35,397 nt of DNA from positions 1 to 35,397 of the forward strand of contig CAMAQH010000041.1 in assembly GCA_945860295.1 (NCBI GenBank). The letters run 5' to 3'. This document shows, in pieces, positions 6,368 to 14,989 of this stretch. The stretch comes from Prosthecobacter debontii (GTDB taxonomy: Bacteria > Verrucomicrobiota > Verrucomicrobiia > Verrucomicrobiales > Verrucomicrobiaceae). The stretch's first letter is position 1. Each line of letters begins with the position of its first letter. Made by a program: the position numbers and the translations under genes. Below the pieces are notes generated by a model. That model was not told the DNA's origin. It searched no databases and saw only the letters and a program-made list of their open reading frames with translations.

Positions 6368-8884
6368 TCACTCCCTAACCCCGATCTTCTCCACAGGGAT
6401 CGCTTCAAAGCCGAGTTTGAAGGCCGGTGAGTCAGGCTTGAGGCGGAAGTCGTCATTCTTCCAGTCCACGAACTTGGGATCGGCGATGAGGCTGTGTTTG
6501 TCCCAGCCTTCGGCTTGCCAGGAGGTCCATTCGTCGAGGGGGGCACATTCGGTGAGGCGGATGTCGTCGATGAGGACTTGGCCTTTCGGCTCATGGCAGT
6601 CGATGCGGAGCCAGAAGTGGGTCATCCAGGCTTTCCAGCCGGTTTCGTTCTCGCGCAGTATGCGGCCGGTGGCTTCGACTTCGGTCCACTCGTGCGTGGC
6701 GGTGATGCTGGTGCTTTGTGTCTGCCAGTAGCCGCCACCGCCTTTGTAAGAGGCGAAGGCGAGGCCGATGCGCGACTGCGGCTCGGTGGATTTGATGCGG
6801 AGCTTCACGCGATAGGCAGCGCCGGGTTTGATGGGCACGTCGGGACCGTGAAAAACACTCTTTGGATTCTTCGGGTCTTCACTGAGGGCGCAATCGACGC
6901 GTAATGCGCCATCGGCTGCGACGAGTTGAACGTCTTTATTGGGCTTGTGGTTGAAGCCCCAGCCCTTCGGCGTTTTGCCGGATTCGGCGCTATCAAAGGT
7001 CTCCCTGAGGATGGGCGCTCCTTTGTCGGGGCCGACCTGATTGATGCCAGTGACCACAGGATGACCATTGTTCCAGGCGATGTTGTGATCAATGGTGTTC
7101 CACTTGGCGGTGGCGTGGCGGATGTCGCCATACTTAACGCCGGAGGTGTCGCTGAACATGATGTTTCGCTGGAAGCTGTTGCCGCTCATCATGGTGCCGT
7201 CGTCGCGGATGGCGTCTTTCGGATGGAGGTCCATGCCGCGCATTCTGGTCCAGGCGAGCTGGCCGGCGACGGATTCGTAGCCTTTGATCATGGTGTCGAT
7301 GTGGCTGGTGTAGAAGCGTTGCCCTTTGGTCCAGCCGTGCAGATCGAACTGAAACTTGCCGCCGAGGGCGAAGATGTTGTTTTCGACGATGCAATCCCGC
7401 GAGTTGTGCAGATGGATGGGCGTGTGGGCGACACGGAAGACGATGTTGCCTATGATGTCGAGGCCGCCGGAGTTGTCGTCGGGATAGAGACCGAAGGTGA
7501 ACCACGGATGCTTCAGCCCGCCAGCCTCCTGGCCGCAGCCGATGACATCGTGGATCAAATTGTAGCGCCATTTGCTGCCGCGGCTGCTGATCCAATCGCG
7601 ACCGCCGGTATAGACCGCGCCGCCGTCTTGCGTCTCAAGGCAGAGGTGATGGAGATGGTTGTATTCGACGATGAGGTTGTTCCCGCTCATCTGAATACCC
7701 ATGCGCGGACCGTCGTGGATGTGGTTATGCGCGGCGGTGTTTTCCACGCCATACATGCTGATGCCGCAGGCGTTCTTGTTGAAGACACCCATGTGGTGAA
7801 TATGGTTATCCTCGGCGATGTGGCCAGGCCCCGTGAGCGTCTTTCGATCACCACCGCTCAGACCGATGCCGTTGCTACCGGTGTAGCTGATTTCATTGTG
7901 CGAGAGGCGCACTTTCTTGCCGCCATTCACACCGATGCCACTGCCATTGAACGCACCAACTTGAGTGATGAGACAGCGCTCCACCAAGCAGTCCTCCGCA
8001 CCATCGAAGGTGATCGCAGAACCATGGCAGCCATTGAGCGTGAGGCCGCGGATGGCGATCTTCTTGGCTCCCGCCTTCACTTTGAAAAAGCCGTCGAGCG
8101 TTGGCAGTCGCACTTTGCTTTCAGCGATGGGCTTCTCGGGCCAGAAATAAAGCGTGCTGGTGCGCTTGTCGTAAAACCACTCGCCGGGCGTATCTAGTTC
8201 CTCAAGCGCGTTTTGGAAATGGAAGCGGTTGTGAGGATGCAGGTCGTAGCCGCAATCCTTCTTCAGCGTGAGCATTCGTGTCTGTGGATTAAGAGACACG
8301 ACGGGCTCGATGAAGTTCCACCAGCCGTATTGGGCAAAGATGTCGAGTTCCACATCCTCAGGATGCGCCCACTTCCGCACGTCTTCAGGCTTCACATACA
8401 ACGCGCGCTTCCACAAATGGCCATCAGGCGCACCGGAAGGCGGGAAAGCAGCCACGAATGCCCAGCCGCCATAGAGCGGATCTGCGGCATCGAAGTTCGG
8501 ATAACGAGCAAGGATCAGCCGCACACCATCAGAGATGAGTTGTTTGGGAATGAAATCTTTTGGCAGCAGCTTTGAGACATCCGCCTTCATGATCTTACCT
8601 TCAAAGGGCAGCCAGTTCGTGACCAGTGGTGCGCCTGTGAGCGTGGCCTTTGTGCCAGTGATCGTCAGGTTTGAATCTTGAGCTTCGAGTGTGATCGGCT
8701 GTGAAAGTTCAGTGGTGCCTTCCGGCAAAATGATCGTCGCTGGCTCCATGTTTCCAGCATTGCGCGCTGCGCGGAGTTGGCGCAGTGCCTGTGGAAGCGT
8801 GATCTCAGATGAGACACGGATCTCCAGCGCGTGAGAGAAAGGCAGAAGCGATAGAAAAGTTAGGACGGTAAAGCGAAGAGCCAT
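6368..8884 (-). CDS. Secreted right-handed beta-helix protein with inserted carbohydrate-binding-like domain (GH141-like)
   Basis: 838 residues. Signal peptide at 1-19 (MALRFTVLTFLSLLPFSHA). Residues 20-270 form a mixed N-terminal region including ALEELDTPGEWFYDKRTSTL (226-245), a motif I associate with GH141-type and related beta-helix glycosidases. Residues 275-620 are a right-handed beta-helix with recurring N-x-I/H-x-H and G-I turns (SHNEISYTGSNGIGLSGG, EDNHIHHMG, AHNHIHDG, EYNHLHHL, ENNIF). Residues 625-780 form a beta-sandwich resembling a CBM, inserted before the terminal cap (AEGWDKHSLIADPKFVDWKN onward). Likely an extracellular glycosidase or lyase on a complex glycan; the exact family is uncertain. 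The ATG at 8884 is preferred over in-frame ones at 8896 and further upstream because it starts the signal peptide. Divergent from the DUF1080-sulfatase genes. Confidence 0.8.
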   Translation of the reverse strand: MALRFTVLTFLSLLPFSHALEIRVSSEITLPQALRQLRAARNAGNMEPATIILPEGTTELSQPITLEAQDSNLTITGTKATLTGAPLVTNWLPFEGKIMKADVSKLLPKDFIPKQLISDGVRLILARYPNFDAADPLYGGWAFVAAFPPSGAPDGHLWKRALYVKPEDVRKWAHPEDVELDIFAQYGWWNFIEPVVSLNPQTRMLTLKKDCGYDLHPHNRFHFQNALEELDTPGEWFYDKRTSTLYFWPEKPIAESKVRLPTLDGFFKVKAGAKKIAIRGLTLNGCHGSAITFDGAEDCLVERCLITQVGAFNGSGIGVNGGKKVRLSHNEISYTGSNGIGLSGGDRKTLTGPGHIAEDNHIHHMGVFNKNACGISMYGVENTAAHNHIHDGPRMGIQMSGNNLIVEYNHLHHLCLETQDGGAVYTGGRDWISSRGSKWRYNLIHDVIGCGQEAGGLKHPWFTFGLYPDDNSGGLDIIGNIVFRVAHTPIHLHNSRDCIVENNIFALGGKFQFDLHGWTKGQRFYTSHIDTMIKGYESVAGQLAWTRMRGMDLHPKDAIRDDGTMMSGNSFQRNIMFSDTSGVKYGDIRHATAKWNTIDHNIAWNNGHPVVTGINQVGPDKGAPILRETFDSAESGKTPKGWGFNHKPNKDVQLVAADGALRVDCALSEDPKNPKSVFHGPDVPIKPGAAYRVKLRIKSTEPQSRIGLAFASYKGGGGYWQTQSTSITATHEWTEVEATGRILRENETGWKAWMTHFWLRIDCHEPKGQVLIDDIRLTECAPLDEWTSWQAEGWDKHSLIADPKFVDWKNDDFRLKPDSPAFKLGFEAIPVEKIGVRE
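6375..6517. repeat. Direct repeat, copy B, at the 3' end of the intact beta-helix gene
   Basis: Partner of 5479-5621. It encodes the C-terminal cap of the beta-helix protein. This copy is in an intact gene and is probably the parent-like one. Confidence 0.85.
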
Positions 8885-9005
8885 GCCGATTATCATGCCA
8901 AGAGTCACAGTCTCAGCAATGAACTCCTGTGCGCGCAACCTGTCATTCCATTCTGAATGTGTGATTTGCCCGTGCGTGCCGTTTCATTTCTGCAAGCTAT
9001 CCTCC

Positions 9006-9646
9006 ATGAAAACCATCTACCTTCTCCTCTTGTCATTCGTTCTTTTGCATTCGTCATTTGCTCAGGACCTCCATCCCGCCGCTGATGCCACAGGCTTCGT
9101 GCCGCTCTTCAATGGCAGGGATCTCACGGGCTGGAAAACGACGGGTAACTGGCTGGTCGAACCTGATGGCAGCGTATCACTGCATCCACGTGAGGGCGAA
9201 AAAGGCTGGCAGCGCTACGACGCTTACATTGCCACTGAGAAGCAGTACGCCGACTTCACACTCGATCTCGAATTCAAGATCAATGCCAAGGGCAACAGCG
9301 GAGTTTTCATGCGCGTCGGTAATATCAAGGAGCCTGTCAAAACGGGCTTCGAGGTGCAGATTCTCGACACCTATGGTCTGGAAAACCCGGCCACCACGAC
9401 TGCGGCGGCATCGTGAAAGGCATCGGCCCATCCAAGAACATGGTGAAGCCTGCGGGCGAGTGGAACCGCTACTCCATCACAGTCAAAGGCCGGAGCGTGA
9501 AAGTCATCTTCAACGGGGAGCAAATCATCGACACCAGCCTCGACGACATCACGATGAAAGATCGCCCGAACGCAGGTAACATCGCATTCCAAGATGAAGC
9601 ACTCCCCGTGTGGTATCGCAACGTGCGCATCAAGGAGCTGAAATAG
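9006..9646 (+). pseudogene. DUF1080 (3-keto-disaccharide hydrolase-like) secreted protein, frameshifted
   Basis: A signal peptide (MKTIYLLLLSFVLLHSSFAQ) is followed by GFVPLFNGRDLTGWKTTGNW, an ADFTLDLEFKINAKGNSGVF strand pair and FEVQILDTYG, the start of a DUF1080 concanavalin-like fold. The frame then breaks near 9386-9390 and reaches a TGA at 9414. The homology (GHHDCGGIVKGIGPSKNMVK, EWNRYSITVKG, NIAFQDEALPVWYRNVRIKE) resumes in the next frame to 9646. Total length is 3n+2, so one base is missing, probably one G of a GGG in the CCCGGCC run. Intact it would be ~213 aa, the usual size. DUF1080 proteins act on glycosides, some as 3-keto-glucoside hydrolases. A real mutation or a sequencing error fits equally well. 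Confidence 0.85.
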
Positions 9647-9673
9647 CCGCTCCTAATCCACGTTGGAGCAAGC

Positions 9674-11167
9674 ATGAAGCTCTCGTTGCTCCTTTCGTCA
9701 TTTGTCATTCTGCATTCGTCATTGGTAGCAGAGCGCCCCAACATCCTCTTCATCGCCAGCGATGACATGCGACCGCAGCTCGGCTGCTATGGCGACCCTA
9801 CCGTGAAATCGCCGAACCTCGACGCACTGGCTAAACGCGGCATGGTTTTCGAGCGCAGCTATGTGCAGCAGGCGCTGTGCTCTCCCTCGCGCATTTCCAT
9901 GCTGAGTGGGCGCTATCCTGCCACGACGGGCATCTTTGAGATTGGCCGCACGCTGCGCACCACCATGCCAGACATCACCACGATGCCGCAGCACTTCAAA
10001 AACAACGGCTACCACACCCGCAGCATCGGCAAAATCTACCACGTCGGCATTGATGACGATGCTTCATGGAGCATTTCCGCTGCTCACGGTCAAAAGCCAC
10101 GGCACAGCCCTGCCACGCAATTGGCCATCGAGAAATTAATCACCGATGCAAAAGCCAAAGGCATCACACTACCACCCAAGGGCAAAGGTGGTCGCAACTC
10201 AGTGGTGCCTGCGTTTGAAGCGGTCGAATGCGGTGACGATGACCTCCTCGATGGGGATTGTGCCGCGCGTGCTGTCGAGCAAATCCGCGAGTATGCGAAG
10301 AACCCATCGCAGCCCTTCTTCTTTGCGGTTGGCTTTGCCAATCCACATGTGCCGTGGATCTCACCGAAGAAATACTGGGATCTCTACGATCGCTCGAAGC
10401 TGCCGCTCGCCACGAATACTTTTCTACCGAAAGACGCACCTATTTTTGCCGCCACATCAGGCACCGACTTCCGCTGGTATGCTGGCGTTCCTGCAAACGA
10501 ACTGCACGAGCCCTTTGCCCGTGAGTGCCTGCATGGCTACCTCGCCGCCATCAGTTATGTCGATGCGCAGGTCGGTCGCCTACTCGCTGCGCTCGATGAA
10601 ACCGGTCTCGCCAAGAACACCATCATCGTCTTCTGGAGCGATCACGGTTACTACATGGGCGAGCACACCTGGTGGGGCGCGAAGCACAACAACTACGAGG
10701 GTGCCACGCGCAACTGCCTCATCGTCTCCCAACCCGGCATGAAGCACGCCGGTGAAAAAACCGACGCGCTCGCCCAATCCGTCGATCTCGCCCCCACGCT
10801 CACTGACTTGTGCAGCCTCCCGACGAACGATGGATTTCAAGGCCGCAGCTTGAAGCCCGTACTCGAAAATCCCACCGCTACGGTGAATGACGCCGCCTTC
10901 AGTTGGTATCCCAAAGAAGGCTGGCTCGGCACAGCCTTGCGCACCGATAAATGGCGCTTCGTCGAATGGACCAAACTCGGTCAAGAACCCGTCCGGGAAC
11001 TCTACAACCAAAACAACGACCCGCAGAACAACCTCAACGTCGCCAACAAACCCGAGCACGCTCAAGTGCTAGAATCGTTGAGCAAACGGCTACGCGAAAA
11101 GTTTCCCGTGCAAGAATTCAAGGAGCCTGCAGCAACGCCCAAAGGCAAAAAAGTACGCAAACAATGA
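9674..11167 (+). CDS. Secreted sulfatase, iduronate-2-sulfatase-like (S1 family)
   Basis: 497 residues. Signal peptide 1-19 (MKLSLLLSSFVILHSSLVA). Metal site D30-D31 in FIASDDMRPQLGCYG. The formylglycine motif C69-S-P-S-R is followed by the downstream LSGR. NPHVPWISPKKYWDLYD resembles the FHKPHIPF region of iduronate-2-sulfatases, and FWSDHGYYMGEHTWWGAKHN supplies further metal/substrate residues. It hydrolyses sulfate esters on a glycan outside the cytoplasm after Cys69 is converted to formylglycine; no maturase gene is in the window. A lysine-rich tail ends the protein. It starts 27 bp after the DUF1080 gene and its stop overlaps the next sulfatase start (ATGA), so the three genes form an operon. 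The precise substrate is not known. Confidence 0.93.
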   Translation: MKLSLLLSSFVILHSSLVAERPNILFIASDDMRPQLGCYGDPTVKSPNLDALAKRGMVFERSYVQQALCSPSRISMLSGRYPATTGIFEIGRTLRTTMPDITTMPQHFKNNGYHTRSIGKIYHVGIDDDASWSISAAHGQKPRHSPATQLAIEKLITDAKAKGITLPPKGKGGRNSVVPAFEAVECGDDDLLDGDCAARAVEQIREYAKNPSQPFFFAVGFANPHVPWISPKKYWDLYDRSKLPLATNTFLPKDAPIFAATSGTDFRWYAGVPANELHEPFARECLHGYLAAISYVDAQVGRLLAALDETGLAKNTIIVFWSDHGYYMGEHTWWGAKHNNYEGATRNCLIVSQPGMKHAGEKTDALAQSVDLAPTLTDLCSLPTNDGFQGRSLKPVLENPTATVNDAAFSWYPKEGWLGTALRTDKWRFVEWTKLGQEPVRELYNQNNDPQNNLNVANKPEHAQVLESLSKRLREKFPVQEFKEPAATPKGKKVRKQ

Positions 11168-12576
11168 TTCCAACCATGCGCCTCATTCTCACTCTCCTAT
11201 CATCAATAGCCCTTCTACACTCGTCACTCTCGGCACAGCCGAACATGATTCTCTTTCTCGCGGATGACCTGGGCTATGGCGATCTAGGCTGCTTCGGGCA
11301 TCCAATCATCAAGTCGCCGAATCTGGATACTTTGGCGAAACAGGGCGTGCGATTGACGCAGAGCTACTCAGGCAGCGCCGTGTGCAGTCCTTCACGCTCG
11401 GCTTTGCTCACAGGTCGCACGCCGCATCGCAATGGCGTTTACACTTGGATTGCGGAGGGCGCAGAAGTGCATCTGCGCACGAGTGAAAACACTCTACCTG
11501 AGTTACTCAAGGGCGCGGGCTACACCACATGTCACAGTGGCAAATGGCATCTCAATGGCCTGTTCAATAATCCAGCACAGCCTCAGCCGAACGATCACGG
11601 TTACGACTGGTGGATGGCGACTCAAAACAACGCCGGACCCTCGCATGAAAACCCCAACAACTTTGTCCGCAACGGCCAGCCCGTCGGCCAGATGCAGGGT
11701 TACTCAGCACCGCTCGTCGTCGGTGAGGCGATCACATGGCTCAAAGAAAAGCGTGATACTTCGAAGCCCTTCTTCCTCGCCGTGTGGACGCATGAGCCAC
11801 ATTACCCGATCAAGTCCGACACCAAATTCAAAGCACTTTATCCCGAACTCACCGACGACATCCAGCGTGAGCACCACGCCAATGTGACGCAGATGGACCA
11901 CGCTTTCGGAATGCTCATGAAGTCACTCGACGAACAAAAACTCAGCGACAGCACCTTCATCTATTTCACCTCCGACAACGGCCCTGAAGGCGATGGCATC
12001 AAGTCACCTGGACGCGGTAGCAGTGGCGGCTTGCGTGGTCGCAAGCGTGATGTGCATGAAGGCGGCATCCGAGTCCCAGGCATCGCCCGCTGGCCAGGAA
12101 AGATCAAGCCCGGCACGACCTGCAATGTGCCAGTGATCGGCAGCGACGTCTTCCCCACCATGCTCAGCATCGCCGGTGTCGAAGCCCCGAAGGATCGTGT
12201 GCTGGATGGCGTGAACATTCTCCCGGCACTCGAAGGCAGCGCGACCAAAGTCGAGCGTCCACAGCCGCTCTTCTGGCGTCTTCACATGGCCCCCAACATG
12301 AAGATCGCCATGCGTGTCGATGATTGGAAAATCCTCGCCGATGAAACCCTCAGCGAGTTCGAACTCTACAATCTTAGAGACGACGTCAAAGAGACCACCG
12401 ACCTCAAAAACAAGGACGTTGAGCGCTTCGGCGCCCTCAAAGCTCAGCTCATCAAACACAACGCCAGCATTGATGGCGAAGGCCCTGACTGGTGGAAGCG
12501 CCTCAGCCCAAACGGAGGCAAGCCAAAGGGATCTGACGAGGGCAAGAAAAAGAAAAAGGCGAAAGACGCTGAGTAG
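11164..12576 (+). CDS. Secreted sulfatase, arylsulfatase A-like (S1 family)
   Basis: 470 residues. Signal peptide 1-24 (MRLILTLLSSIALLHSSLSA after a short MIPT). Metal pair D34-D35 in FLADDLGYGDLGC. Formylglycine motif C74-S-P-S-R with LLTGRTPHRNG. SGKWHL carries the conserved Lys and His, and FTSDNGPEG the second metal Asp/Asn. It differs from the upstream sulfatase throughout, so the two probably remove different sulfate groups of the same glycan. The ATG at 11164 overlaps the upstream stop; an internal ATG at 11176 could also serve. The C-terminus is strongly basic (KKKKKAK). The stop is 1 bp from the convergent DUF3820 gene. Confidence 0.94.
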   Translation: MIPTMRLILTLLSSIALLHSSLSAQPNMILFLADDLGYGDLGCFGHPIIKSPNLDTLAKQGVRLTQSYSGSAVCSPSRSALLTGRTPHRNGVYTWIAEGAEVHLRTSENTLPELLKGAGYTTCHSGKWHLNGLFNNPAQPQPNDHGYDWWMATQNNAGPSHENPNNFVRNGQPVGQMQGYSAPLVVGEAITWLKEKRDTSKPFFLAVWTHEPHYPIKSDTKFKALYPELTDDIQREHHANVTQMDHAFGMLMKSLDEQKLSDSTFIYFTSDNGPEGDGIKSPGRGSSGGLRGRKRDVHEGGIRVPGIARWPGKIKPGTTCNVPVIGSDVFPTMLSIAGVEAPKDRVLDGVNILPALEGSATKVERPQPLFWRLHMAPNMKIAMRVDDWKILADETLSEFELYNLRDDVKETTDLKNKDVERFGALKAQLIKHNASIDGEGPDWWKRLSPNGGKPKGSDEGKKKKKAKDAE

Positions 12577-12577
12577 C

Positions 12578-12886
12578 TCACTCTGGGATCACCCACGACT
12601 TACGCTTCACTGCTCTGAGAGTGGTGAACCCGTTCTTCTTGCGGAAGTGATCAAAGGCCATGTCTGAGCCGTCAGCCTTCATTTGGTGTACCATTTGCAG
12701 CAACTCACCGAGGCGGCCTTTGGGGAAACCCGCCTTGTTTGCAAACCAGCCAAGATACTCCGCCGGAATGTCATAAATCGGAATGCCATTGGGTGGAAAA
12801 TGCTGCGGCCCATACTTACCAAAGGGCATGGCTGTGCGCCCGATCTCATCGAGATCAGCTCTCATGCGCTCAGCAAGATCATTCAT
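12578..12886 (-). CDS. DUF3820 family protein
   Basis: 102 residues. The core MPFGKYGPQHFPPNGIPIYD, then IPAEYLGWFANKAGFPKGRL and GELLQMVHQMKADG, is the DUF3820 signature (M-P-F-G-K-x-G...L-P-x-x-Y-L-x-W-F...FP-x-G-x-L-G), a small alpha-helical domain sometimes annotated as a putative quorum-sensing-regulated virulence factor. Its molecular role is not established. The ATG at 12886 gives an acidic 19-residue lead. It is convergent with the second sulfatase (1 bp between stops) and divergent from the parE-like gene across 138 bp. Confidence 0.85.
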   Translation of the reverse strand: MNDLAERMRADLDEIGRTAMPFGKYGPQHFPPNGIPIYDIPAEYLGWFANKAGFPKGRLGELLQMVHQMKADGSDMAFDHFRKKNGFTTLRAVKRKSWVIPE

Positions 12887-13024
12887 ACCATAGAGTGGCT
12901 CAAAATAGCGACTGCGCGACTATAACTGCGCATCAAGATGCCGCGTGAACACTAACGCCCCATTTGACTCCACTGCCCCTCTCTGCCATCTCAAGCCTTC
13001 GTTTCCCTTCCCCTGCCCTGCCAC

Positions 13025-14911
13025 ATGTCCACTCCTGCCCATAATTACACCGAAGACAGCATCAAGTCCCTCGATTGGCGCGAGCACATCCGCCTGCGGC
13101 CTGGCATGTACATCGGCAAGCTGGGCGATGGCTCACAGCCTGAGGACGGCATCTACGTCCTGCTGAAGGAAGTCATCGACAACTGCATCGACGAGCACGT
13201 CATGGGATTTGGCAAAGTCATCGAAGTCGAAATCACGGAGGACCATCAAGTCACAGTCCGCGACTACGGGCGCGGTGTGCCGCTCGGCAAGCTCATGGAG
13301 TGCTCAGCCCAGATCAACACGGGTGCCAAGTATGATAGCGAAGTCTTCAAGCGCTCCGTCGGCCTTAACGGCGTCGGCATCAAGGCGGTCAACGCGCTGA
13401 GCACCTTCTTTGAAATCCAGGCTTATCGTGAGAAGCAAACGCGCGCCATCGAGTTCAGCCAGGGCATCGTGAAATATGACATGGGCAAGCCCACGGCCTG
13501 TGACGAGCCTGACGGCACACGCATCTGCTTCCGCCCCGATCCTGAGAGCTTCACCGCGCACCTCCATTACAAGCTCGACTACGCACGCGAGATGCTGCGA
13601 TTTTACTCCTGGCTGAATCCAGGACTCACACTGAAACTCAATGGCGAAAGCTTTAAATCCAAGGATGGTCTGCGCGATCTCATCGCCGCAAAATTGACTG
13701 AGGCTCCACAGTATCCTGTGATCCATCTCGATGGCACCGATGTCGAAGTCGCCTTCACCCATGGCACAGGTTACGGCGAGGAATTTTACACGTTCGTCAA
13801 TGGTCAGCACACGACTCAGGGCGGCACCCACATGGCCGCTTTCCGTGAAGCCATCGTACAGGAATGTCGCGAGTTTTATAAAAAGCAGTTCGAGCCAAGT
13901 GACGTCCGCACCAGCATCATCGCTGCCGTTTCCGTGAAGGTTCAGGAACCCATCTTTGAAAGCCAGACCAAGACCAAGCTCGGCTCCACGCACATGGAAC
14001 CCAATGGCCGCAACCTGCGCTCCCACATCATCAATACCGTCGTCAAAGAGCTGGACAATTATCTCCACAAAAATCCCGATGCTGCTAAGGCTTTGCTGGA
14101 GCGAATCGTCGCTAACGAAAAAGAGCGCAAAGAAATCTCAGGCATTCAAAAGGCGGCTCGTGAGTCCGCACGCAAAGCCAAGGTTCACAATAAAAAGCTG
14201 CGTGATTGCCGCATCCATCTCGACTCTAAAGACAAGCAGCGTGAGGAAAGCACACTCTTCATCACAGAGGGTGACAGCGCCTCAGGCAGCATCACCAAGA
14301 GCCGTGACGTGAATACACAGGGTGTTTTCTCACTGCGCGGTAAACCGCTGAACTGCTTTGGCCTCAGTCGCAAAATCGTCTATGAAAACGAGGAGTTTTA
14401 CCTCCTCGCCAACGCCTTACAGATCGACGAAAACATTGAGGAGCTACGCTACAACAAAATCATTCTCGCTACCGATGCGGACGTAGACGGCATGCACATC
14501 CGCCTGCTGATGATCACCTTCTTCCTCCAGTTCTTCCCTGAATTGATCCGTGCAGGTCATATGTACATTTTGCAGACACCACTCTTCCGTGTACGAAACA
14601 AGAAAGAGACCTTCTATTGTTACAGCGACACCGAGCGCCAACGCGCCATCCACAAATGCGGCAAGAACGCTGAGATCACGCGCTTCAAAGGCTTGGGCGA
14701 AATCTCGCCAGATGAATTCAAGCACTTCATCGGCCCCAAGATGCGCCTGGAACCCGTCATGATGCCCGAGCACAAGAGCATCAAAGAGTTACTCACCTTT
14801 TACATGGGTAAGAACACGCCAGATCGCCAGGCCTACATCGTGGACAACCTGCGCATCGAGAAGGAGCTCGACTTCAACGAGCAGCCAGGAGCGTTGCCTG
14901 AAGCCGCCTGA
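13025..14911 (+). CDS. parE: Type IIA DNA topoisomerase subunit B, ParE-like
   Basis: 628 residues. The GHKL ATPase starts with [20 protein letters not shown] and [18 protein letters not shown] (Mg/ATP Asn-Asp), then [11 protein letters not shown] and the lid [14 protein letters not shown]. The TOPRIM has E415 in [10 protein letters not shown] and the D484-A-D-V-D488 acidic cluster in [19 protein letters not shown]. The end [20 protein letters not shown] is typical. It is much shorter than GyrB (~800 aa) and lacks the GyrB insertion. With [14 protein letters not shown]...[10 protein letters not shown] it resembles the ParE-like proteins of Bacteroidota and Chlamydiae, hence topoisomerase IV-type rather than gyrase. 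No parC partner follows; the next gene is a chelatase. The ATG at 13025 fits the family start. Confidence 0.9.
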   Translation: MSTPAHNYTEDSIKSLDWREHIRLRPGMYIGKLGDGSQPEDGIYVLLKEVIDNCIDEHVMGFGKVIEVEITEDHQVTVRDYGRGVPLGKLMECSAQINTGAKYDSEVFKRSVGLNGVGIKAVNALSTFFEIQAYREKQTRAIEFSQGIVKYDMGKPTACDEPDGTRICFRPDPESFTAHLHYKLDYAREMLRFYSWLNPGLTLKLNGESFKSKDGLRDLIAAKLTEAPQYPVIHLDGTDVEVAFTHGTGYGEEFYTFVNGQHTTQGGTHMAAFREAIVQECREFYKKQFEPSDVRTSIIAAVSVKVQEPIFESQTKTKLGSTHMEPNGRNLRSHIINTVVKELDNYLHKNPDAAKALLERIVANEKERKEISGIQKAARESARKAKVHNKKLRDCRIHLDSKDKQREESTLFITEGDSASGSITKSRDVNTQGVFSLRGKPLNCFGLSRKIVYENEEFYLLANALQIDENIEELRYNKIILATDADVDGMHIRLLMITFFLQFFPELIRAGHMYILQTPLFRVRNKKETFYCYSDTERQRAIHKCGKNAEITRFKGLGEISPDEFKHFIGPKMRLEPVMMPEHKSIKELLTFYMGKNTPDRQAYIVDNLRIEKELDFNEQPGALPEAA

Positions 14912-14989
14912 CATGTTGCTCATTTTCCACACTGCTAAAAGATAGGCATCAGCAGCAAGTCTGAGGCGTATCTCGTTGCCCCATTGCCT

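Noticed and set aside
6926..8197. A 423-codon open frame on the plus strand across the beta-helix gene
   Set aside because: It is antisense to a clearly recognised protein with signal peptide and beta-helix repeats. Its translation is low-complexity (A/V/D-rich) and shows no family motif.
9469..9768. A minus-strand frame with TNDECRMTNDE-type sequence
   Set aside because: It is the reverse translation of the GTCATTTGTCATTCTGCATTC repeat tract in the sulfatase leader; such peptides are a known annotation artefact.
13304..14068. A 254-codon minus-strand frame inside the parE-like gene
   Set aside because: It is antisense to conserved ATPase and transducer motifs and has no recognisable domain; GC-rich coding DNA gives long antisense frames by chance.
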